Source: Onchocerca volvulus
Lineage: Eukaryota > Nematoda > Chromadorea > Rhabditida > Onchocercidae
DNA length: 64,000 bases
Direction of reading: 5' to 3'
Assembly: GCA_000499405.2 (NCBI GenBank)
Contig: HG738139.1
Coordinates: forward strand, 11,370,616 to 11,434,615
The notes under the pieces are model-generated. The model did not search any database. It was not told the DNA's origin and saw nothing but the letters and a program-made list of their open reading frames with translations. Made by a program: the position numbers and the translations under genes. The first letter of the stretch is position 1. Each line of letters opens with the position of its first letter. This document shows positions 24,300 through 36,500 of the stretch, in pieces.

Positions 24300-24490
24300 T
24301 AACGTTGCGAATTCTTCATCGATTGCTTTAAAATTCTGAAACAATATTGCATTCGAATAGGCGCGTGTTTAAAAATTCTGGGAAATTTGAGTTTTTGAAC
24401 AAATGGACATTTACATTTTCATTTGTCACATACTAATTGGACAATGCATGGTAATTCATGGCCAGGTCCAGCTAGTCTATATAAATAAAA
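24300..24490 (+). repeat. Dispersed repeat, copy 2 (rearranged)
   Basis: TTGCATTCGAATAGGCGCG at 24346-24366 matches TTGCATTCGAATACGC at 39702-39720. CAGGTCCAGCTAGTCTATAT at 24464-24483 matches the module end at 39550-39570 and at 5770. The two motifs are in the opposite order from the 39.5-kb copy, so this is a rearranged or junction copy. Confidence 0.55.
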
Positions 24491-25454
24491 TTTATTCATC
24501 AATCGTAGATAAACGAATAGATAAGATGTAATTAATTTAAATTTCGACATAGCAAATTAGCTGAATTACTCATTTATAGTAAAATAATGATATTATATGA
24601 TATATGGGATAAAAGAATAAGGAATATTCCGAAAAAAAAATTTCAGTTTTTTTAATATTCATATTCTGAATTTCCAGTATTTGATTTCATATATATTAAT
24701 TCATTTTACTAAATGATGGATATTTACCCCACTTTGCCTTTACTATATTTAATATTCATATATTTAACCAAGTTTTTTTAATTAAGCAAAAATATGTTTT
24801 AATTTGTATAAAACTTCCCACATATATATGAATAACTTCATATTTTAGAATTATTTAAATCATTTGCTTCAATTTAATAATTTTATTTTCAGTTCTGCTA
24901 TAAAAAAAAAAGGAGAGAAAAAGAGAATGAAAAGATTTGTTGAAAAATTTTATTCATCCCCCCTTTTTTCCCTAATCATTAATTTAATAATTTGAAAAAC
25001 ATTCAATTTTTATTCTGGTTTCATTTTATTATTTCTAATTTATCACTGCAATAATTTGCTTTTTTTTAATGAATTTTTTTTCTTATTTTAAAATTTTTCT
25101 AAATTTTAACAAAAAAAAATTATCAAAAATTTTGTTCCCCTTATTTTTCCCTCTTTCCTTTACTTTTTCTTTCTTCTTTTAGACATTAGCATTTTCATCG
25201 ATCTTTTGAAGTATCAGCAGCGCTGCAAGCATTTTGTAACAAAAAATGATTTCGAATTTCCATCCATTTCATTCGTCATCTCTTTTCTTCTCAAACCAGA
25301 AAAAAAAAAAAAAAAAAAGACAAAAAAGGGGACGAAGAAAAAAGTTTGTTAGCTTCAAGCAACTTTCGCATTCACATTTCTGCATCATCCTGTACTTTGC
25401 ACGAATTTTATGAAAAAAAAAAAAAAAAAAAGTGCTTGCATAAATAAATCATCG
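24491..25454. other. Intergenic, low-complexity
   Basis: Poly-A and poly-T tracts separated by ordinary AT-rich DNA. Nothing further seen. Confidence 0.35.
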
Positions 25455-25880
25455 ATTGTACACGATGAATTGCCGCAAATATTCACGTGAAATTCAATTT
25501 TTTTTTTGTTTTTGATTTCATAATCTGAGAATTTGCACTCATTTCATCAGAGCATTTCTTTTTTTTTTTTCTTTTTTTTTCAATCAATATAGCAAAAACA
25601 TTTTTGATAATTGATATGATAAATTGCTGCGAATAAATTCACGTGAAATTGTTCGTGTTTTTTAGTTTTTGAGTGACATGAAAGTTGTTTGTATTCATTT
25701 ATCACAGTCATTTCTCTTTTTCATTACGCAAACAAAGATATTATTATTATTATTAGTTCATGTGAATGGATGCGATAATTGTTGTTAATATCCACGTGAA
25801 ATTTTATTTTATTTTTATTTTATTATATAATTTGGAAATTAATGTTATTTCATCGTATCCAAGCATTTTTTTTAATCATT
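25455..25880 (+). repeat. Degenerate ~155-bp tandem repeat, three copies
   Basis: Three units share a GATGAATTGCCGCAAAT-like block followed by TTCACGTGAAATT, a T-rich block, then a TCATTTCATCA-like block and a CATTTCT block. The CACGTG cores lie at 25484, 25640 and 25793, giving a period of 156 and 153 bp. CACGTG is an E-box palindrome, but its conservation here may simply reflect repeat age. Confidence 0.65.
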
Positions 25881-26288
25881 AAATATAACAAGAATTATTA
25901 TTATAGCTATGAAATTACTATTATTATGTTTATTATTATCATTAATACTATTATTATTATAGTTATTATTTATAAAATTACTTGAAAATTAAAATCAGAA
26001 AAGAATTAAAAAAATTTAAAATCCATAATAAATACAAAAAAAAAAAACTAACTAAAAACAAAGAAAAAAAAACAACAATTATAATAAAAAACAAAGTTAC
26101 TCATACTACAAAAATAAGTCAACAAAGAAAAAATGCCACTAAAAAAAATTAAAACAATAAAAAAAAATCTGATAAAAATAAAAGAAATTGAATATTATTT
26201 AATTTTCATTTTACTTCTGCCTATTCACTACTGTTGTTTTAGTTTTATTCAATTTTATTTCACCCTATTTGAGCTAATCATTTATTTG

Positions 26289-26326
<38 letters not shown>

Positions 26327-27765
26327 TTTTTTTTTTTTGGAATTTAGCATTTTCAATTTTTCCTCGATTCTAATTTTTAAAATCGAAAAAGTTACAAAAA
26401 AAAAAAAAAAAAAAGAAAAAAGAAAAAAAAGTGTAATTTCAAAATTTAAATGATTGCTTATTGAAATGGGAAAATTCCATCTGTTTAAAAATATATATTT
26501 TAAACTGCAAGTATTATTAAATTGTAAGAATATTGCTTATCAAATTTCAACATATAACATAAATATTTTTTCAAAGATAGTATGTGTTGATAAGATGGGT
26601 GCACATACTGACAACAGATAAGAGGAATCTTGAATATTACATTCCATCTTTGACCCTCAGTAGTGGTTGTTGTAAATTAAAACAAATATTTCTGATGAGA
26701 GAAAGGAATGTTCTGGATAAATTTTTTTCATCATTTTTATTCCAATCCATTAAGATAATTAATATATCTAAAAAAAAAGTTTAAAATGTCATATTGATGG
26801 TTATTTGCATTTTTAATTCATTTCTTTTCTAATTAAAAAACAAAATAAAATGTATGACAATAAATTTTTCATTTTTCCAGTATGAAGAAAGTAAACAAAT
26901 TAAATGCCTGCTTCAAATTGATGTTTAATGATCTGAGAAAATGATAAACAACCATTTCGTAAGATATATGGAAACTGTAAAAATAATGAAAAAAAAGAAA
27001 TAAATATAAACATGAAAATGGATTAAAAAATGATTTAAATTTGAAATTTATAAAAAATTTTTTTATTCTAACTTTTCAACTATTTTTATAGTTTTTTATC
27101 AATCAAAAAAAATGACAATCCGAATAGTAGCAATTAGAGGAAAATCATAAGGATGTCGAATGAAAATGTATTTTGAGATGTAACTGCTAATTAAATAAAA
27201 AAATTTGAATTAACATATCATTGTTAGTCGATAGCAGATGCTAAATGAATCATTTTTATGAAAACAGTTCAACTCAGAGAAAAAAAAAATTTGAAATATT
27301 TTTCAATTTTTGTTTTTAAAACCGTCCAAAATATTTTGAAAATTATCCGTATCAAAATGAATAATCAAGAAAGATCTTTCGTGCATTTCTGAATGATAAT
27401 AAAATGTTTGAAATCGTTTGAAATTAAAATTTATTTTGGCATTCATTATTATTTTTAATTAAATTGGTCGAGTTGATAAAATTTAATTATAAATTAAAGT
27501 ATTAGTAAAAATATTCGCTATCCAAACAAATTATTTCATTAATACTATTGGAGACTCATCTAATTTAAAATCAATATCATTTGCAAATCATTGGAAATTG
27601 AATTTAAAAAGCAGATAACATCGAAGACTATCTGATTCGTTTTGATCACGTTGACGATATGGTTTACTTTTTCTCTCAATTTCTTCTATTGATATATTTT
27701 CATGGGAAAAATTCCCCTTCTTTCAGTTGATTGTATTTTAAAATATATCTCGTATCCAAATCTTT

Positions 27766-27798
<33 letters not shown>

Positions 27799-29320
27799 TT
27801 CCCATGTGAATAAATTCTTTTGTTAATAAATGAAAATACGGAAAAAAAAAGCGGTCCTTTCAAAATTTTTAATATCAAAAATAATCGAAGTGTAACGGGG
27901 ATTAATTTTCGAAAACAAGAAATAAGGTCATATTTATATATATATACAGCTTGTAAGAATCCATTCAGATGGATAAAATTTTCTCGCCAAGATCGTTGAT
28001 ATCTTACTTTCATATGTCAATATTTGACCTATAGATGACCCGACAGGATCGCTGATATTTTGCTTTGATATGTCCGATATTTGACCTCTTAGAATTTATT
28101 CAAAGAATAAGATTTCTCGCCCAAAATTGTCGATATTTTAGTTTTCTTTCTTATCGCATATATTATTCTCAGAGGATTTGTTGCAAGAAAATTGCTTAAT
28201 TCAATTTCTTTTAGCTATTTCTTGCTTCCTTCTTTTTCTTTTTCATATATTTCTCTATTTTTTCATCCCCTTTTCTATCTTTTCTTTCTTATTTTCATTT
28301 TAATTTCAGTTTCTAAAACATCATTTCTTCCATAAATCGCGAAACGATTCCTCTTTGTGATAATGGAATTGATTTCGATTTGTTTATAGTTCTTCTTTGA
28401 ATGTTCTAAATCATTCAGATCCATTTCGTCATTTCTATCGAATAGATGGAAATAGAAATATCACTATTCAAATGTTCCCAATATTCAATCATTTCGGATA
28501 TTATTACATTTTGTTATCATTATTATCGATTATCGTTAACGTCATCGTCTAAAACTAAAGTGATAGGACGGAGTGAAATATCTTTATCATCATCATTATT
28601 ATCATTATTACTGCCTCAACCATATATCATCTTTAGTTGATGAAACGAGATGAATCATTGTTATCAATATGATTATTTATCATTAATTCATTCTTATGTT
28701 TATCCTAAAAATACACATACAATAAAAATATTCATGTTTATCTTTTTCAAGCAGAACATTGGGAATAAATAACTGACGAAATGAAATTTTACTCGAAATA
28801 GTAAATCATTTCGAATATTATTATAAAAAAAACAAAAAAAGAAGAACGAAGAAAGAAATCACAAACAAAAAAAATATATACTTATTAAAATGAAGTTCAA
28901 ATTAAGTTTTGAGCTGAAAAATTCTCCTCATTTTGTACTTAATGATCAGATAGTAATTGTTGTTATTTTTATCTATCATTTAAGAATTTAAAAGGTCAAA
29001 AAACTGTTAGTTTTCAAAAAAAAAAAAAGATAAATTTCGTCGAATTATGTGAAGATTTATGGTGAATGTGTAAAAAAAACAGTAGCGGAAATAAATCGAA
29101 AAAAAAAAAGAAGTAAAAATAAATTTAGAAGTAAACAAAGGAAATGATGAGACATGTACTTAAATCCAAAAATTTGATAAATTTTTTCCGCAAAACTTTC
29201 AGCAAAATTTAGCAAGACGAAACTTTTTTTTTTTCCAATGCAAAAATTTGTAAGTTAATTACTTGAAATTTTGTACATCAGCAAACATTGGAAATGTATT
29301 ATTAAAATTAATATAAATGG
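25881..29320. other. Gene-poor intergenic DNA with long homopolymers
   Basis: Includes a near-continuous T run at about 26286-26338, an A run near 26395-26430, and an imperfect ~130-bp direct repeat at 27955-28160. No coding evidence; the open frames here are driven by homopolymers. Confidence 0.4.
27955..28160 (+). repeat. Imperfect tandem repeat
   Basis: AATCCATTCAGATGGATAAA followed by TTTTCTCGCCAAGATCGTTG is echoed by AATTTATTCAAAGAATAAGA then TTTCTCGCCCAAAATTGTCG. TCATATGTCAATATTTGACC is echoed by TGATATGTCCGATATTTGAC. About two units are present. Confidence 0.6.
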
Positions 29321-29329
29321 AATTTAAAG

Positions 29330-29935
29330 AAGAAAGATGGAACAAAATGGAGAGAAGAAGGCAGAATAATTCAATATTTGAAGATTGATAAGAAGAAAAT
29401 AAAGAAAAAAGAAAAGGCCGAAAAATGTTAATATCGAAAGATTGAAAAGAAAAAAAAGAGCGAAGAAGTGTAAATATTTGGAAAAAAAGAAAGCAGAAAA
29501 ATGCAAGTACTTAAAAAAAAGAAAAAAAGAAAGAAGGGACGTAAAAATGTAAATACTTGAAGAATGATAAGAAAAAGTAAGAAAAAAAGGCAAAAACTGA
29601 AAAAAAAAAAGAAAAAGCGAAAAAATGCTTTTTGCAGGAATTTATAAGCAAAAAAGGAGGAAAAGTTGCAAATACTTGACGAATGAAAAAAAAAAGGGGG
29701 AAAAGCATAAAAAAATGTAAAAATATCTAAAGAATGAAAAGAAAAACAAGAAATAGCCACAAATGCAAAAAAAAAAAAAAAAGTAAAACAAAAAAACAAA
29801 AAGGACAAATGAAAAAGAGAAAGAGGAAGGGAGAGAAGAAAAAAAAAAGCAAAAAAAAAAAAGAATTATCTAAAGATTGAAAAGAAAAAAAAAGACAATG
29901 AGGAGAAAGGATTGGAATAAAAAAAGAAAAATGGA
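29330..29935 (+). repeat. Polypurine (GA-rich) tract with degenerate tandem units
   Basis: About 600 bp in which the plus strand is overwhelmingly A and G. A loose unit with AAAATGTAAATACTTGAAGA followed by GAAAAGAAAAAA recurs every 50-80 bp. It lies just upstream of the trehalase promoter region. The minus-strand frames through it are rich in Phe, Ser and Leu only because of the composition. Confidence 0.85.
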
Positions 29936-30019
29936 AATAAATGCTTTAATGGTATAATATATTATAATATGTTGAAATTTCTTTTTAAAATATAAATCAA
30001 TTCTTAATTTCGAAATTTT

Positions 30020-30125
30020 TTCATTTACTAAAGAGGCGTGGCAGACGGTAGTAGCAGTATTAATGTCATTGGTTGGAATGATAAGGCGGAGCACACGGGA
30101 GCTTTGAAAATCGATATAAAATGAC
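30020..30125 (+). promoter_or_regulatory. Candidate trehalase promoter (ATTGG box and TATA box)
   Basis: A GC-richer segment between the polypurine tract and the trehalase gene contains GGCGTGGC (Sp1/KLF-like, near 30032), ATTGG (inverted CCAAT box, 30068-30072) and TATAAAA (30115-30121). The spacing is that of a TATA promoter, with transcription expected to start around 30145-30150, some 390 bases before the ATG. Confidence 0.4.
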
Positions 30126-30363
30126 ACGAACCATGAAATTTGGCGCATTATCCTTCGACAAATCGTAGTCGGCATCCAGTGACTCGCTGTTGTTGCAGAT
30201 AGCAGCATTTTAAAGGGCCTTTAGGGCCAAGATTGTTTTGGGCTTGTCAAAAAAGGGACAAGAAGTTAGTTAAGTTGACCTAAAAAGTCTACTTACTTTC
30301 TCAAATCTGTTACGATTTTTTTCGTACTGATATAAACTTTTCGTCTTCTATTATCATTTTTGC

Positions 30364-30406
30364 TATTTTAAAATCGGGTATTTCTATAATTCCCGATTTA
30401 AAAATA
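30364..30406 (+). promoter_or_regulatory. Inverted repeat in the trehalase leader
   Basis: TATTTTAAAATCGGG (30364-30378) and CCCGATTTAAAAATA (30392-30406) pair at 14 of 15 positions with a 13-base loop. The core AAATCGGG appears again near 30460. It could be an RNA hairpin in the 5' leader or a dimeric protein site. Confidence 0.6.
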
Positions 30407-30539
30407 AAACGGTTTAACAATTATTCCGTTTATTAACCCGGGTAATATTTTCTACCACCAAATCGGGTGTCATCGAGTCATCAAGAAAATTTATTCAATA
30501 TCTGAAGAAGGCATAGTATTTGTCCCAATTCCATCAACA

Positions 30540-33500
30540 ATGACGATCATTGATACGTTAGCGGTTAATGCTAATAATATTTTACCACTACCATCAAAAA
30601 CAACGACAACAACAACAACAACAACAACCGCTAATACATTACCATCATCTGACACCGAAGCCCAAATCATCAGTGATATGGAAGATGCTCCTCCGGTATC
30701 ACGAAAATACGGTACTTCCGTACCGGTAATACCGATAACAACAGGAAGCATCAAATCGGAAATCATGAAACAAATCTACTGTAGTGGTTCACTTCTTGAA
30801 GCAGTTCAAAAGGCACACATCTTTCACGATTGTAAACATTTCGTTGACATGCCACTCAAAATTGATGCTGGTTAGTTTTTTTTATTCTTTTAAATTTAAC
30901 AAATTTGATGATCTTTTTCTTTTCAAGTATGACCTGGTATTAAATTAGGTTAAATCCGGTAATGATAGAATTTCGGGAAGGTCGAAAATATGGTTGTTTG
31001 ATCAAGATTTTAAATTTAAAATGTCATGCTTTTATTTTCTCAAATATATTGCTATCACCGAGATATTTTGATATATTCTTTTTTTCATTGATTGATCGGT
31101 AGTATTTCTCAGAATATCCTGATTCTTTTTTTTTGATATGCAAATTTTCGTAATATAACCGGATGACATCACCGGAATGATGAAATATTTGATAGAAGGA
31201 AGAAAGAGAGAAGGACAGACAATTGATTATTGGATTATCGAAGCACATTTTTAAGAGTGTATGTGTCTGAGTAGTACCATTGATATTTGTGTGTAACAGA
31301 TCAGAGATTTATTCTGCATTTTGCATAATCGATTCGTTTTGCGTGCTACACTCAACATTTGCAGTTTATAGTAATAAAAGGCAAGGGATGATATATATAT
31401 ATATATGTATTGAACTATTCCACACAATCAAAACTTTATACTGGAATTATCAATAAACTTAAAATGAAGAATGAATATTATTTCAAGATTAATCAAATTC
31501 CACTCATTTTTATTATTTTTCTGCATACACGCACATGCACCCATATATCTCTATAATTAATTACATTATTTTTTTAAACATTTCTCGTACCAATCCATCA
31601 AACGTAAAGTTTAAACTTCTTTTTTTATTGGACTTTCTTCTTTTCAAAAATACCACCAACTGGCACTTTTTTTAAAAGTTTTTTTTTAATAGTTGAGTTA
31701 TTTCTAGCTTTCTACTTGTCAAAATTGCAAGTTGTTTTGCAGAATCAACACTGCAAGATTGGCAAGAATTAATTGCATCTGGTCAAATCGATGAGAATTC
31801 GCTGCGACGTTTCGTTGAAAATCATTTTGATGAACCAGGTGGCGAATTAGACAACTGTGAACCAAGTGATTTCGATCCGGAATATGGCAGATTTGAATCC
31901 ATTAATTCTCCATCATATCGTCAGTGGGCTAAGGAGCTTCATCGTAAATGGCCTGCTCTATGCCGTAAGGTAAGTATCTTTTTTTTTCTTTTTTTTTTTT
32001 TTTTATTGTTTTCGAATTTCACAGGAGGTAAGTGTCGGATGGAATTTCCGAATATAAAAAAGATGTGAAAGTTAGATTTTCAGTCATGTATTTCGAAATC
32101 TGACTTTTGCATTTAATGTTAGCATTGCTTGGAAGCTTCCAATTAAATTTTTGCAATGTCATTAGAAAAATTGAAGCTAAGAAAGGGAAAAAGTAATATA
32201 TTATTGCACTTAAATTTTCGTTTCTTGGAAGCTTCCGATCTGTCATTCCATGCTACAATTTAAAAATGAAGGTTTACTCAGGCTTGTTTTCAATGCTTCC
32301 TAATTCCTTCGATAATTGTCAGTGTTACCGGGTCTTCCCTTGCAAAATGGATATTTTTTTCTATTAAATTTAGAAAGAGTTTTTTTTTAAATTACAAAAC
32401 ATAATGTCTCTCCAACTTACCCTGAACATCATTAATACTAATTACCTATTACAGAAAAAGAAAAAATTACGGCCATTAAAATGATGGAAACATAAATTTA
32501 AGATGGAACATAAATTTAATACCTCTTTTCCGACTTACTAATTAAGTGGTTTTCAATGATACAAAAATTTTTCTTGTCAAAATAAAGAAGCTGGAATTGA
32601 ACGAACTTCAAAAAATGTCTGCCGCATCGAAACGTGTGCATAAAAAAGCTGGTCTTCGTTTTATTTCACTGGCGTTTGATTGCAAAATAAAAGAAAGCGA
32701 TTTAAACATAATTTATTTGGACTCGATTAAAATTCCATGGACTAAACAACTTTTCCATCTCATTTTAGTTTGTTAGAAGTTTAGTGAAATAGTAGTGGTA
32801 TAAGCAGACCAGCTTTATCTAGTGATGTATATAGTTAAACTTGAAGAATAGATTGAGTAAGTCGGAGAGGTATCGTATACTTTAGATATTTTTCCCCTTT
32901 GGTTCGATAGATTTGATTTTATGGGAATTCGTTGAGAAGGTTCTAACTTATTTCACCGCAGTTTGGGATCTTTTGCTTCAGAATATAGAATTCTCCCCCT
33001 TATCGTATCCCCTGTTATCCTTTCCAATAATATCCCATCTTCGGAATATTTAAGTTTTCTTCAGGTAATGCTGCTCGACTTTTTTGTTTTTGATTCATTC
33101 AAACTAGACGTGATGCTTTTCTGAACTTCAAACAATACGGGTAGGTTATTAGTGGTGATTGTTTCGGTTTTCATAAATTTCGAAGTCAATATTTCATGCT
33201 TACTACTTCCATGCATTAATTATCGGTATTTACCGATTTTGTTTTGCATCTGGATTTGAGAAATTTATTCCTACTATGCTTAATTTGCAAATTATCGCAT
33301 CGGCCAAGTTTCTCCCATTTTTTTTTTCTTTTTTATTGCCCTTTGAAAATATCAGTGTCTTTTTACTTTTTCAATTAGAATGGATCTTTGCGGGAATTCT
33401 TTGGAACTTCCAGAGAAAAATTCTAGAAACTTTGGATAGTTTCAGAAAAGCATCACCGAATTGTTTCTGAATATTATTTTTTCATGAAGTGAATGATGAT

Positions 33501-36500
33501 TTTTTTGGAAATATCGGAAGTCTAAAAAAATAAGAATTGTAGCCAAAATCTTCATGAAAATATTTCATTCAGAAACGAATTAGAACTTATTTTTGTTTCT
33601 TTTTCTTTTTTTTTTTTTTTTTTTTTGTTTTTGTTTTTATTTTGCAAGTAGGAATTCCGTATTGCCGCACACAAGGTTTACAATTGAAATTTGATAAAAC
33701 TCTCCCTGGACTCCTTGAAATATTTTAGGAATTCCTGCTGCCACCATCATCTACATCATTCAGAAGCCCGATATATGTATACCGGAAACGTTTTGAATCG
33801 CTCTTCTAAATGGTACCAACAACAATATCAACAATAGAACATATATATGTATTTATACAAACAATTACTGTTTGTGTAATCAACAGGTGATCACTACATT
33901 CCGGAGTTTTCCGGAATCATGCATCATCAACAAGAAACAATGGAATGACGTCGTCACTGTCATTCAACGAACACTAAAGAATCTTAGGAATCGCTTAGGC
34001 AACTAGAATTTAGGTTTATCGTAGTTTTGTAGTTTATTAGGGCATGCATCAAGGTTTCATCTAAATTCAATACTTATTCTTCAGCTTCTCGCTACACAAG
34101 GTTTGCTTTTTTTTTTTCATTTAATTCTCGTTTGCATTAATTTATGAAACCTTGATGCTAGATAACTAGTTTATTATAGGAAACATGTTTTTGCAATTAG
34201 GATTGTTCTCTTTTCCGCATTTCTCTTTCTCTTAATTTTAAAATAATTTCAATAATTTTATTTATTCTTCGAATGAGTTTTTATCTAGTACTATTACTAA
34301 TGAATAATTTAATCTTAAACTATACTCATATTTTTTGGTTTTAAATGCAATTGCATAACTGAGCTAAGCAATGCTGACTTAAGATTTTTTTGACTAAAGG
34401 ATGCACATATTGCGAACGGGGAACTGCAGTGCCGAAATTTCAATGCCGGAATTTTCTGCCAAAAAATTTACCGAAATTTGCAATGCCGAAATTTCATGCC
34501 AAAAAATTTACAAAAAAATATTTCATCAAAAAGCATCTCAACTGTTGGTACTGTTATCATAAGAGGGTTGTAGGTAACTTCTTGATTGTTTTTGTTCTGA
34601 TTTACCAGGTTCTTTTCCTTAATTATTTATAATTTCAGGTTTCGGATCGTGTCATTGCTGATCCGGAAAAATTCTCTTTGATTCCGCTACCGAAACCATT
34701 CGTGGTGCCCGGTGGACGTTTCCGGGAAATGTACTATTGGGATAGCTTCTTTACCATCAAGGGCCTTTTGGCTTCAGGCATGCATGACACCGTACGTGGA
34801 ATGATTGAAAATATGGGGAGTCTCATCGAAAGGTAATTTTTATGTTTTGATATACTTAGATCATAGAAAGCATCGTAGATAATTTCGACATCGAGATTCA
34901 AGTTTTAGATTCAAATTCTTTTTAAACATATATGAGTTTAAAGTTAATTATTATATTAAATTTCCAGATTTGGCTATGTTCCTAACGGAAATCGCGTATA
35001 CTATCTCAATCGATCTCAACCTCCATTACTCACTTGGTGTCTCTCTGCATATTACGAAGCAACAGGTGATAAGGAATTTGTCTTGACTGGTGCTCGTTGG
35101 TTTGAAAGAGAATTCGAGTTCTTCCAAACACATAAGTAAGTGTTGAATTTGATAGCAAAAGAACTTATGTTATTTACATAGTCGAAGTTGGGTTGGTAAT
35201 GGAATTTAAATAAAGGGTGTGGATTTTGATAAGTATAAAATGTTCCTTCTCGAAATTTCAGATCAATTCAGCTGCCTGGTGTGACATCATTGTTATATCG
35301 CTACCATGTTGTAGCCGTTGGTCCACGTCCGGAAAGCTACCGTGAAGACGTTGAAAGTGCTCATCATATCGAGGATGTACTAGAAAAACAACGTTTATGG
35401 GGTGACATAGCAGCTGCAGCTGAAAGTGGACGAGATTTCAGCTCACGTTGGTTTTCTCGAGATGGACCTGTGGCTGGTAAAATAGGTTCTACACGGTATA
35501 TAACTTTCAACTATTTCAATTTATTCTCTTTGAATTTACTGTATTAAAATGGCTTTGCATAAATGTGTTAATCGATTCACATTTATCTGATTACAAAAAA
35601 AAAATTCATTGCAAGATTGTAACAAAAAATTACTTTATAAATGAACTTCATGAATGATCAATTAGCATGACAATTAAGATTATGAAGATTATGAAACATG
35701 CTCATTTTGGGATGCATTTCCAGGACTAGTTCTATCTTACCGATCGATTTGAATGCAATAATTTGCGGAAATTTCCGTTTAATGGCTAATTTGTATGAAG
35801 TAATTGACGATATGTCAAGTGCTGAGCATTGTCGAGAACAGTTCAAAAATATGAAACAGGCAATCCATCAGGTATTCTGGAATGAGGAATGTGGTTGCTG
35901 GTTCGATTATGACATTATTCATGGTTGTCATGTTAATCTCTATATGGATACCAACTTCTTTCCATTGTTTACTGGATGTACGCATGATGGTGAGAACATT
36001 TGATTCATTTAATTTATTCAAGAAAAGTTGATTTCAAATTTTCATATCAGCAGAAAATGTGCAAGACTAGAGAGCGGGATTTGATCGGAATTTAATTATA
36101 AAAGTTGCTGCAAAAATAATTAGATGTTCTTTTATCAGTATAGTCTTAGCATATTTCTTACAGGGATTTTTTGTGACAGTTTTTTCGACACATTTCTCGA
36201 AATTAAGAGTGGTAATTGAAGCAGTATAAAAATATGAACATGGGAAATATAGCTTATAAATTTATTCATTTAATTTAATTCAAAGTTTAGAATTTATCTT
36301 GTTCAAATTAATCTTTGTAAAAATTAGAAAATTTTTGGATAAAACAAAAGAAGTATGCTTGAATTTTGCAAGTATTTTATTTACTTCATTTTTAGGTTTC
36401 GATCCACAAAAAATAGTATCATACATGACGAGTACGGGTGTTTTGGCATTCCCAGGTGGTTTACCAAGTTCACTGATAGCATCCGGTCAGCAATGGGATT

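Noticed and set aside
26133..26453. 106-codon plus-strand frame
   Set aside because: Most of it is poly-Phe and poly-Lys from T and A homopolymers, with no family similarity.
29324..29808. Minus-strand frames of 65-126 codons, Phe/Ser/Leu-rich
   Set aside because: They are the complement of the polypurine tract; composition alone produces them.
30491..30766. 91-codon minus-strand frame with a poly-Val run
   Set aside because: It is antisense to trehalase exon 1; the poly-Val is the complement of the ACA repeat.
32546..32776. 76-codon plus-strand frame in trehalase intron 2
   Set aside because: It lies between phase-matched exons 2 and 3 and has no similarity to trehalase or anything else I recognise.
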